Part shown: one piece after another, positions 1-6,479 of the stretch | Position numbering within the stretch: the stretch's first letter is position 1 | Layout of the letters: the number at the start of each line of letters is the position of its first letter | Assembly: GCA_002491945.1 (NCBI GenBank) | Contig: DKWX01000015.1 | Location: 1 to 12,386 of the forward strand | Origin: Porphyromonadaceae bacterium UBA7141 | GTDB lineage: Bacteria; Bacteroidota; Bacteroidia; Bacteroidales; Muribaculaceae | DNA: 12,386 bases | Reading direction: 5' to 3' | The notes under the pieces: model-generated | Databases searched by the model: none | Told to the model about the DNA's origin: nothing | Seen by the model: the letters and a program-made list of their open reading frames with translations, nothing else | Position numbers and translations under genes: made by a program

Positions 1-93
1 ACAAAGAAGGTGTCTGCCGAAGCCGCCTCAGCCGAGGAAGCGCCCAAGAGGAAGCGTTCAACTACCCGAAAGACCACAAAAAGCGAGGAATGA
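1..93 (+). CDS. C-terminal tail of an unidentified protein (5' truncated)
   Basis: The first frame is open from base 1 and stops at TGA 91-93. It encodes 30 residues rich in Lys, Arg, Thr, Ser, Ala and Glu, ending in KRKRSTTRKTTKSEE. Such a low-complexity basic tail is typical of nucleic-acid-binding proteins or of disordered C-terminal extensions, but it cannot identify the protein. The stop overlaps the cmk start as ATGA (90-93), so the two are probably co-transcribed and translationally coupled. In several Bacteroidetes I recall porQ lying upstream of cmk, but nothing visible here proves that. The reading frame is well supported; the identity is open. Confidence 0.6.
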   Translation, partial: TKKVSAEAASAEEAPKRKRSTTRKTTKSEE

Positions 94-776
94 AGAAAAT
101 AATAGTAGCGATTGACGGATATTCATCTTCGGGCAAAAGCACTATGGCCCGTCAGCTTGCCAGGGAGATAGGCTATCTGTATGTCGACAGCGGCGCGATG
201 TATCGTGCGGTGACCCTATTCGCCCTGCGTCATGGACTGGCCACACCTCATGGAGGTGTTGACGTAGAGTCGCTCGTGTCCCGTCTGCCTGAAATTTCGG
301 TATCTTTTGCCCTTGCCCCCGACTCCATACAGCATACATGTCTCAACGGTGAGGATGTGGAACGTGAAATCCGTGGTATGGAGGTGTCGGAAATGGTGAG
401 TCCGGTAGCCGCGATTCCGGAGGTGCGTCATCGTCTGGTGGCGCTGCAGCAGGGGTATGGCCGCGACAAGGGTATTGTGATGGACGGCCGTGACATCGGC
501 ACCGCTGTATTTCCGGAGGCCGAGATGAAGGTGTTTGTAAATGCATCGCCCGAGGTCAGGGCGCAGCGGCGTGTAGATGAGTTGCGTGCCAAGGGTGTGG
601 AAGTAGACTATGACGAGGTTTTTGCCAATGTGTGCGAGCGCGACCGTATCGACACCACCCGCAAGGAGTCTCCGCTGCGTCAGGCTCCTGACGCGTTGCT
701 GCTCGACAATGATCACCTCACGCGTGATGAACAGATGCAGTGGCTCCTCGACCGCTTTCATGAAATCACGAAATGA
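90..776 (+). CDS. cmk: Cytidylate kinase (CMP/dCMP kinase)
   Basis: This cytoplasmic enzyme phosphorylates CMP and dCMP to the diphosphates with ATP, salvaging pyrimidine nucleotides from RNA turnover and lipid synthesis. The 228-aa product has the normal length of the bacterial family. Visible motifs are the P-loop GYSSSGKST (residues 10-18, Lys16), the DSGAMYRA substrate-binding segment (33-40), the family-defining DGRDIGT (132-138), and a lid-like Arg-rich stretch, RDRIDTTRKESPL, near the C-terminus. The ATG sits inside the ATGA overlap with the preceding gene, and the residues before the P-loop have the expected length, so the start is well supported. The stop overlaps the ispH ATG in the same way. 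In Bacteroidetes cmk is often beside ispH, which fits. Confidence 0.97.
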   Translation: MKKIIVAIDGYSSSGKSTMARQLAREIGYLYVDSGAMYRAVTLFALRHGLATPHGGVDVESLVSRLPEISVSFALAPDSIQHTCLNGEDVEREIRGMEVSEMVSPVAAIPEVRHRLVALQQGYGRDKGIVMDGRDIGTAVFPEAEMKVFVNASPEVRAQRRVDELRAKGVEVDYDEVFANVCERDRIDTTRKESPLRQAPDALLLDNDHLTRDEQMQWLLDRFHEITK

Positions 777-1675
777 GGAATATCGAGATTGATGCAGCTT
801 CAGGTTTCTGTTTCGGTGTGGTCACGGCCATACGCAAGGCGGAGGAGGAACTCGATAAGTCCGGACGCCTCTACTGTCTGGGCGATATCGTGCATAATGC
901 AGCCGAGGTGGAGCGTCTGCGCCGCAAGGGGCTGGTCACTATCACACATGCCGACCTTGAGAGCCTGCATGACGTGAAGGTACTGTTGCGTGCCCACGGC
1001 GAGCCTCCGGCCACTTATGAGGTGGCACGCCGCAACAACATTGAGATTATAGATGCCACTTGTCCGGTGGTGCTGCAGCTGCAGCGTCGCATCAAGATGG
1101 CGTCCGATGCCGGAGAGGCCGGCCTGACAAGCGGGGCCGGGGCTGACGGAATGTCGGTACGCGAGCCGCTGATACTGATATACGGGAAGCCTGGTCATGC
1201 CGAGGTCAACGGACTTGTGGGGCAGACCGGCGGACGCGCCATCGTGATACGCGACATGGCCGATCTTGACGGCGTAGACCTGACCCGCGACATACGCCTC
1301 TATTCGCAGACCACGAAGTCGCTCGACGGATTCCGCCACATTGTGGCCGAAATTGAGCGACGCAAGAAGGAGTGCGGCGGAGGGTTTGAGTGGTTTGATA
1401 CGATTTGCCGTCAGGTGGCAAGCCGTATGGACGGTATCCGCACATTTGCCCGGTCGCATGATGTGGTGATATTCGTGAGCGGTACAAAGAGCAGTAACGG
1501 CAAGGTGCTATTTGCCGAGTGTCGGAGCGTCAACCCGAGGAGTTACATGGTGTCGGGTCCGGCTGAATTGAAGCCGGAATGGACTGCAGGGGCTGCAAGT
1601 ATAGGGATATGCGGTGCCACATCCACCCCGGCATGGCTTATGAAGGAGGTGGCCGATGATTTACGAGAACAGTGA
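773..1675 (+). CDS. ispH: 4-hydroxy-3-methylbut-2-enyl diphosphate reductase
   Basis: IspH is a [4Fe-4S] enzyme that performs the last step of the MEP pathway, reducing HMBPP to IPP and DMAPP for isoprenoid synthesis. All three cluster cysteines are present: C13 in GFCFGV, C97 in DATCPVV and C212 in DTICRQVASR. Substrate-pocket elements are H41 in VHN, H142 and E144 in GHAEVNGLVGQT, SQTT in YSQTTKSL, S240-S241-N242, and the ATSTP motif (282-286). The DTICRQVASR and CGATSTP versions are those I remember from Bacteroides IspH. Between about residues 106 and 128 there is a Gly/Ala/Ser-rich stretch that looks longer than in the Bacteroides proteins I recall; it probably forms a surface loop. The gene overlaps cmk by 4 nt and the next gene by 20 nt. 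Confidence 0.97.
   Translation: MRNIEIDAASGFCFGVVTAIRKAEEELDKSGRLYCLGDIVHNAAEVERLRRKGLVTITHADLESLHDVKVLLRAHGEPPATYEVARRNNIEIIDATCPVVLQLQRRIKMASDAGEAGLTSGAGADGMSVREPLILIYGKPGHAEVNGLVGQTGGRAIVIRDMADLDGVDLTRDIRLYSQTTKSLDGFRHIVAEIERRKKECGGGFEWFDTICRQVASRMDGIRTFARSHDVVIFVSGTKSSNGKVLFAECRSVNPRSYMVSGPAELKPEWTAGAASIGICGATSTPAWLMKEVADDLREQ
1643..1650 (+). promoter_or_regulatory. Shine-Dalgarno-like site of the deaminase gene
   Basis: AAGGAGGT lies 5 nt before the ATG at 1656, inside the 3' end of ispH. It is an almost perfect anti-16S match, which is unusual because most genes in this window, like most Bacteroidetes genes, lack one. It favours 1656 as the start over the in-frame ATGs at codons 14 and 16. 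Part of the match is constrained by the IspH residues it encodes (MKEV), so it could be partly fortuitous. Confidence 0.5.
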
Positions 1676-2117
1676 GGAGCGCGATGAGCGCTTTATGCGC
1701 ATGGCTCTCGCGGAGGCAATGGCGGCTGCCGAAGAGGATGAGGTGCCGGTGGGCGCGGTGGTGGTGTGCGGCGGGCGCGTCATAGCCCGCACGCATAATC
1801 TCACGGAGCGCCTGCGCGATGTCACAGCCCATGCCGAGATGCAGGCCATTACGGCCGCTGCAGAGCATCTCAACGGGAAATATCTCACAGACTGCACGCT
1901 TTATGTCACTCTGGAGCCATGCCCGATGTGTGCGGCAGCGTTGTGCTGGGCCCAGACGGGGCGGGTGGTGTATGGCGCTTCCGATCCCAGACGCGGCTAC
2001 CGTGCGGCCTTCGCCGACCCCGACCGGGCACTGCATCCGCGCACCGAAGTGACTTCAGGCGTTCTGGCTGACGAGGCTCTGGCGCTGCTCCGCGACTTTT
2101 TCCGCCGGCGTCGGTAG
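1656..2117 (+). CDS. tadA: TadA-like nucleoside / tRNA adenosine deaminase
   Basis: This is a 153-aa zinc deaminase of the CDA/TadA superfamily. TadA converts A34 to inosine in tRNA-Arg(ACG), allowing wobble decoding. Close relatives deaminate free guanine or other bases, so the substrate is inferred from length and motifs. Visible are PVGAVVV (31-37), the HN pair (47-48), the catalytic HAE motif (H59, E61) in VTAHAEMQ, and PCPMC (88-92), with C89 and C92 as the other zinc ligands. The C-terminus is short and basic (LLRDFFRRRR). The start overlaps ispH by 20 nt and has a strong Shine-Dalgarno-like site. The Bacteroides homologues I recall have PCVMC where this protein has PCPMC, a form also common in the superfamily. 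I see no convincing terminator after the stop. Confidence 0.85.
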   Translation: MIYENSEERDERFMRMALAEAMAAAEEDEVPVGAVVVCGGRVIARTHNLTERLRDVTAHAEMQAITAAAEHLNGKYLTDCTLYVTLEPCPMCAAALCWAQTGRVVYGASDPRRGYRAAFADPDRALHPRTEVTSGVLADEALALLRDFFRRRR

Positions 2118-2233
2118 AATCTGTCAGGGGGCCAGACCGAGGCATCGAGTAACTGATTGGCCACACATCGCGGAGTGAGATGTCAAATATGTCAAATTCG
2201 GATAAATTAACGAAAAAATCCCCTAAATACTCT

Positions 2234-2282
2234 AAATTATTGGCGTAATCGTCCTATTTATGGGCAATTTCGCCAATAATTT
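2234..2282. repeat. Perfect 12-bp inverted repeat, candidate operator
   Basis: AAATTATTGGCG (2234-2245) and CGCCAATAATTT (2271-2282) are exact reverse complements separated by 25 nt. The right arm ends inside the -33 TTTG box of the adjacent promoter, so a dimeric or looping regulator bound here would meet RNA polymerase. It could also form a stem with a large loop in RNA, but it lies upstream of the predicted transcription start and is not followed by a T-tract, so a terminator is less likely. The regulator is unknown. Confidence 0.7.
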
Positions 2283-2311
2283 TGTGGGCTGAAAAATCAT
2301 TTTTAACTTTG
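2281..2311 (+). promoter_or_regulatory. Bacteroidetes-type promoter of the lipoprotein operon
   Basis: The -33 box TTTG (2281-2284) and -7 box TAACTTTG (2304-2311) are separated by 19 nt, an exact match to the known Bacteroidetes sigma-ABfr consensus TTTG-N19-21-TAnnTTTG. Transcription would start at about 2315-2320 and give a leader of about 270 nt before the ATG at 2590. I found no equally good promoter nearer the gene. Confidence 0.7.
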
Positions 2312-2589
2312 TATGCGTAATTTGAGAGACTATATCTTCTTTCCACAATCTCTCCACATCAAGATATCTCATCTTTCAGCAGGCAGGAAGGGGTTTTGGC
2401 ACTCTTTGTCTGTTTATAAGTGAATTCGTTTAAACTTTTTTCAATGGCAAGATTCAGATAAGATTTAGATATGCCAAAATATCAATGGATATTGACATTG
2501 AAGAAATAAATCCGGACACTTAAAAAGTTTTTGTGAAAAAAATCAAACGAGTTCAGTAACTAAGAATTATAACCAACATCATAATAATT

Positions 2590-5154
2590 ATGAAAATCAG
2601 TAACCAAGCAATCCTGCTTTCGCTGTTAGCTCTGGGACTCGGAGCCTGTTCCGAGGATAACCCCTGGGGCACTCAGCGGGGCAAGGGAGGCATCGATCTG
2701 AAGCTATCGGCCTCTGCCGATGTGAAGGATGCCATCCCGGTGCTGCGTTCGGGCGCGCCGGAGCTTATGGCTCCCGATGCGGCGGATTTCGCAATTTCGC
2801 TGCGAGATATGGATACCGACCAGGTCCTGACCTGGCCTACTCTTGAGGATTTCAACGCCGAGGGCAGCTTCGACGTGGGCATATATACGCTGACCGCAAG
2901 CTACGGTTCGATGTCGGAATGCGGCTTTGACAAGCCTTGTTTTCAGGGTGAGGCCACGGTCAATGTGTTTGAGGGACGCGAGACTCAGGTGGATGTCACC
3001 GCGCGTCTGGCCAATACGATGCTGAGTGTGGACTATACGGATGCCTTCAGGGAGTATTTCCTCGATTATTCGGTCACTGCCCATACCGAAGGCGAGGCGA
3101 ATGTGGTGTTCGCAAGTTCGGAGACCCGCGCCGCATATATGGCCCCGGGCGATGTGATTCTTGATCTGATGATGATCAATCCCAGCGGCCAGACTGCGCG
3201 AGTGAGCGCAGCAAGTTTCCCGGCGGCAGCGGCACATCATTATCATGTCACTTTTGATGTCAATGCCGATGCTACGGGTAATTCGGTGGTGCAGGTGATA
3301 TTTGATGATTCGCTGACTCAGGAGAATGTGACTATATCGCTTACCGATGAGCTGTTTACATCGGAGGGACCGGTGCTTTCTCCCGAAGGTTTCGAGGATG
3401 GCGCCACGGTAGAGGTGCTGTCAGGCAACATGTCGGAGACTCCGCTTAAATTCAAGACCATCTGTAAGAGCGGCATCAAGTCGGCTGTGCTTACCATCGC
3501 CGGCGACCATGCGCTCCCCTTCGGTAAGGAGGTGGAACTGGTGGACGCCTCCGAAGCTCTTCAGGCGCAGCTTGAGCAAGCTGAAATCAAGGTGGCCGGC
3601 ATCTTCAAGAATCCGGCCGAAATGGCAGTGGTGGATGTGACCTCGCTTTCGCGTCATCTCCCGGCCGGCACCTATCAGGTGACGCTGCGTGTCACCGATA
3701 AGCTCGACCGTGTGAGCGAACCTGTGACTTTGGCCCTCTCTACGCGTCAGATTGTGCTCGATGTGCTCTCCGGCTCGGCTATCTATTCATATCCGGGCAG
3801 CGCCGTGACACAGGACCGCACCGTCGACGCTACGGTATCGGTAAGCTACAACGGTATCAATCCGGCCACTAATATCTCGTTCCAGAACAAGTGTCGCACC
3901 GGTGTCTACAAGGACTGCGAGATTGTATCGGTCGAGGAGTCGACACGCACCCGCGCTTTTGAGGAGAAAACTTATCTCTTCCATATCCGCGTGTGTGATG
4001 CGGAGACGTCGCCGCTGCCGATGAAGGTGCTCTTCAACGGCGAGCAGTGGGGTGATGATTTCACCATCGATGTGGTGGAACCCGTATTCACCCTTGAGGC
4101 CGATACCTATGCCACTTATGCGAAGTTCCGCATCAACGCTGAAGACCCTGCCCAGACGGCCACTATCGCCAACGGACTGAAGCTGTACTGGAACGGCCAG
4201 CAGGTAGTGTCAGAGCGTCTGAAAGTGGATGCCGAAAAGGGTATCATCACCATGATAAACCTTGCTTCCGACAAGGATCATCAGATGGCATATACTCTTA
4301 CAGACAAGGGTCCCGGGGTGTACGATAAAGAGTTCTCTATCCATACCGAGGCGCAGACTGCGATACCTAACAGAAGTTTTGCTGACATTACTGAAACAAT
4401 AAATCAGGATATTCAGGTCGGAGGCCAGTATAAGTGCGGGGCGATTGATTACACCAACTGGGTAAATGTAAAGGTAGAAGAGCCTAAATCATGGGCTACT
4501 GTCAACGCCAAGACATTCTATTCCGGTGCCAGAACGGTTAACTCCTGGTTTACTGTGGTTTCGACATATATGGATAATGGCGTGGCCGTGCTGAGAAGCG
4601 TGGCGTACGATTATGACGGCACAGTCCCGTCGAAGACCGGTAGTTTTATGTCAGCGACGCATTATAATACAAATGTTCCTTCGGCATTTGCATCAAAGGC
4701 GGCAGGTGAACTGTTTTTGGGCACCTATTCGTTTGATGGCACAAATGAAGTGCGTAATGCAAGAGTGGAATTCTCTTCCCGTCCGTCATCCCTGACATTC
4801 GATTATACATATGAGGCATATGAAGCAGATAAGGGTTATGCTGTGATTGAGGTGTTTGATGAGAATGGATCTGTCATAGGTTCCGCATCGGTTGATCTTG
4901 AAAGCACCACGGGCAGACAGAGCGTATCTGTGCCTGTGACAAATTATCAGTTCGGAAAGAAAGCCGCGTATGTCGGTGTCGGATTCAAGTCGTCAAAGGG
5001 TGATTTCAATTATAGCATACCTGACCCGAGCGTAGACAGTTGGAGCGGTTCCTTGCCGGCGACTCCTTATAAACACTGGTTCGGTCAGAATCAGTACCAT
5101 ACGTTTGCATCCGGTTCAGTGCTGAAAATCGAGAATGTGAAACTTAACTATTAA
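2590..5154 (+). CDS. DUF4493 surface lipoprotein with PCMD-like C-terminus
   Basis: This is an 854-aa secreted lipoprotein of unknown function. The signal peptide ends in lipobox LGAC (C20), and the mature start CSEDNPWG is acidic, like the Bacteroidetes lipoprotein export signal, so surface exposure is likely. Approximate layout: DUF4493 at 25-230, with the Gly-x-Tyr turn (GIYTLTASYG) and the LANTMLSVDY strand; a second domain at 262-387, shared with the next two genes and ending in GTYQVTLRVTD; two Ig- or FN3-like segments (388-493 and 494-591); and a C-terminal domain from IPNRSF (592-597) to the end. The last is a diverged PCMD-like beta-sandwich: GELFLGTY, an RPSSLTFDY strand, and the end LKIENVKLNY. 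DNA for residues 594-854 is more AT-rich and uses AGA for Arg, unlike the first 593 codons. The start is fixed by the signal peptide. The gene heads a three-gene unit, 15 nt before the next. Confidence 0.85.
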   Translation: MKISNQAILLSLLALGLGACSEDNPWGTQRGKGGIDLKLSASADVKDAIPVLRSGAPELMAPDAADFAISLRDMDTDQVLTWPTLEDFNAEGSFDVGIYTLTASYGSMSECGFDKPCFQGEATVNVFEGRETQVDVTARLANTMLSVDYTDAFREYFLDYSVTAHTEGEANVVFASSETRAAYMAPGDVILDLMMINPSGQTARVSAASFPAAAAHHYHVTFDVNADATGNSVVQVIFDDSLTQENVTISLTDELFTSEGPVLSPEGFEDGATVEVLSGNMSETPLKFKTICKSGIKSAVLTIAGDHALPFGKEVELVDASEALQAQLEQAEIKVAGIFKNPAEMAVVDVTSLSRHLPAGTYQVTLRVTDKLDRVSEPVTLALSTRQIVLDVLSGSAIYSYPGSAVTQDRTVDATVSVSYNGINPATNISFQNKCRTGVYKDCEIVSVEESTRTRAFEEKTYLFHIRVCDAETSPLPMKVLFNGEQWGDDFTIDVVEPVFTLEADTYATYAKFRINAEDPAQTATIANGLKLYWNGQQVVSERLKVDAEKGIITMINLASDKDHQMAYTLTDKGPGVYDKEFSIHTEAQTAIPNRSFADITETINQDIQVGGQYKCGAIDYTNWVNVKVEEPKSWATVNAKTFYSGARTVNSWFTVVSTYMDNGVAVLRSVAYDYDGTVPSKTGSFMSATHYNTNVPSAFASKAAGELFLGTYSFDGTNEVRNARVEFSSRPSSLTFDYTYEAYEADKGYAVIEVFDENGSVIGSASVDLESTTGRQSVSVPVTNYQFGKKAAYVGVGFKSSKGDFNYSIPDPSVDSWSGSLPATPYKHWFGQNQYHTFASGSVLKIENVKLNY
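4369..5154 (+). other. Compositionally distinct 3' segment of the 854-aa gene
   Basis: By hand count, GC is 67% in 2701-2760 and 62% in 4141-4200, but 45% in 4381-4440, 48% in 4501-4560, 50% in 4681-4740 and 37% in 4801-4860. GC is back to 55% in 5281-5340 of the next gene. Arginine codons switch sharply: 0 AGA among 19 Arg codons before position 4369, and 5 AGA among 7 afterwards. The switch coincides with the start of the C-terminal domain. This is what a replaced or imported 3' cassette would look like; relaxed selection on codon use is the alternative. Confidence 0.65.
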
Positions 5155-5169
5155 TCGAGCTATAGAATC

Positions 5170-6459
5170 ATGAAACTATATAAAGGTGTATTCTTTTCTT
5201 TGGCGTTGGCGTCGCTGTTGGGTGCCTGTTCGAAGGAGAATCCGTTTGGCTCTGAAGAGGAAAATGGTGCCGTGGGGATGCTGATGACAAGTTGTCTCGC
5301 CCCATCGCTTACCAATGCCGAAGGGTATGAGGCCGTCACACGTGCCGCTATACCGTCGACCGATGATTTCAAGGTGGTAATCACCCGCGAAGGGACACGA
5401 ACCCCCGCGGCTGAATATAAATATGCGGATATGCCGGAGGTGCTGACTCTTCCGGTAGGCGATTATGTGGTGTCAGCGCATCACGGCGACAATAATGTGG
5501 CCGCGTGGGAAGAACCCTATTATTTCGGTGAGTCTACGTTCCATATCGAGGAGAATAAGATCACCGATGAGGTAGATCCTATAGTGGCGAAACTGTCGAA
5601 TATCCGCGTGACTATCGTCTATGGCCCATCGCTGGTGAATGCAATGGGTGCTGATTCCAAGGTCAGTGTGAATGTGGGCGAATCGGGCACTATGAGTTTC
5701 GCCGCAGACGAAGAGCGCTCGGCTTATTTCAAGTATGTGGATAAATCGCAGACTCTGACGGCCACGTTCTCGGGCACTGTCGACGGTCAGCGTGTGGTGG
5801 AGACAAAGGCATACGATAATGTGGCGCCGGGCAACCATTACCGCATCACATTCCGTCTGCATACCATAGATCAGGAAGACCCCGGCTCCATCAACGGAGG
5901 CATTACTGTGGATGCCTCGGTGGAGCAGGTGGATATGAATGTGACCGTCGATGGTGAGACCGACGAACCTGTGGAAGACGACATGCGCCCCGTGCAGGGT
6001 GGTAATGACACTCCCGACCCGGGTCCGGGTCCCGACCAGCCCGTGGCGGGTCCGACGGTGACACCTCTGCAGATGGACGGTAAGAACCCGATTGATTTCG
6101 ATGCCCTCAATCTGTTTGACGACAATCTCTATTGCGCATTCAATGTGGCCTCCTCGGCTGCAGGGGGATTCACTGAGTTTACGGTCGACATCATCTCCAA
6201 CGACCTCACAGCCGATGAACTTGCAGCTACAGGACTCGCATCGCATCTTGACCTGATCAATACTCCCGATTCCTACGCGGCTGCGCTTCAGAATCTCGGA
6301 TTCCCCATCAATCAGGGGGGTAAGACATCGGCCGATTTCGATATCTCGGGTTTCCAGATGATGCTTGCCATCTTTGGCCCTCATGAGCATGAGTTCAAGA
6401 TTACGGTATCAGATGCCAACGGCACTACCGTGAAGAGTCTGAGAGTAGTAATGCCCTAA
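5170..6459 (+). CDS. DUF4493 surface lipoprotein (short, 429 aa)
   Basis: The lipoprotein signal has lipobox LGAC (C20) followed by SKENPFG, close to the SEDNPWG of the preceding protein. DUF4493 spans about residues 45-260 and shows the family pattern clearly: TRAAIPSTDDFKVVI, LPVGDYVVSAHHGD, EEPYYFGESTF, KLSNIRVTIVYG and ERSAYFKY. A Pro/Gly/Asp linker (about 275-296) leads to a second domain (about 297-429) that matches the second domain of the flanking genes and ends in HEFKITVSDANG. The protein stops there, so it lacks the FN3-like and PCMD modules of the third protein. It sits 15 nt after the previous stop and 20 nt before the next gene, with no visible Shine-Dalgarno site. It may be a minimal form of the larger proteins. 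Function unknown; a surface binding or assembly role is inference. Confidence 0.88.
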   Translation: MKLYKGVFFSLALASLLGACSKENPFGSEEENGAVGMLMTSCLAPSLTNAEGYEAVTRAAIPSTDDFKVVITREGTRTPAAEYKYADMPEVLTLPVGDYVVSAHHGDNNVAAWEEPYYFGESTFHIEENKITDEVDPIVAKLSNIRVTIVYGPSLVNAMGADSKVSVNVGESGTMSFAADEERSAYFKYVDKSQTLTATFSGTVDGQRVVETKAYDNVAPGNHYRITFRLHTIDQEDPGSINGGITVDASVEQVDMNVTVDGETDEPVEDDMRPVQGGNDTPDPGPGPDQPVAGPTVTPLQMDGKNPIDFDALNLFDDNLYCAFNVASSAAGGFTEFTVDIISNDLTADELAATGLASHLDLINTPDSYAAALQNLGFPINQGGKTSADFDISGFQMMLAIFGPHEHEFKITVSDANGTTVKSLRVVMP

Positions 6460-6479
6460 TCCTTTTAAATTGAATTGAA

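Larger units (their letters stand above)
2118..2589. other. 472-nt AT-rich intergenic region
   Basis: There is no plausible gene on either strand. From the left it holds a short GC-rich stretch after the deaminase stop with no clear terminator, a direct repeat (TGTCAAATA at 2181-2189 and TGTCAAATT at 2190-2198), the 12-bp inverted repeat and promoter listed separately, and then a leader of about 270 nt. The leader contains two mutually exclusive short stems: GATAT 2468-2472 with ATATC 2479-2483, or AATATC 2478-2483 with GATATT 2488-2493. The last 25 nt before the ATG are strongly A/T-rich, the usual Bacteroidetes start context. Confidence 0.7.

Noticed and set aside
2234..2311. Invertible phase-variable promoter
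   Set aside because: The inverted-repeat arms enclose only 25 nt, the promoter lies to the right of them rather than between them, and no recombinase gene or second outer repeat is visible.
6011..6035. GC-rich palindromic run around GACCCGGGTC that could form a hairpin
   Set aside because: It lies inside the 429-aa coding region and encodes the Pro/Gly/Asp linker; no T-tract follows, so the codon content explains it.
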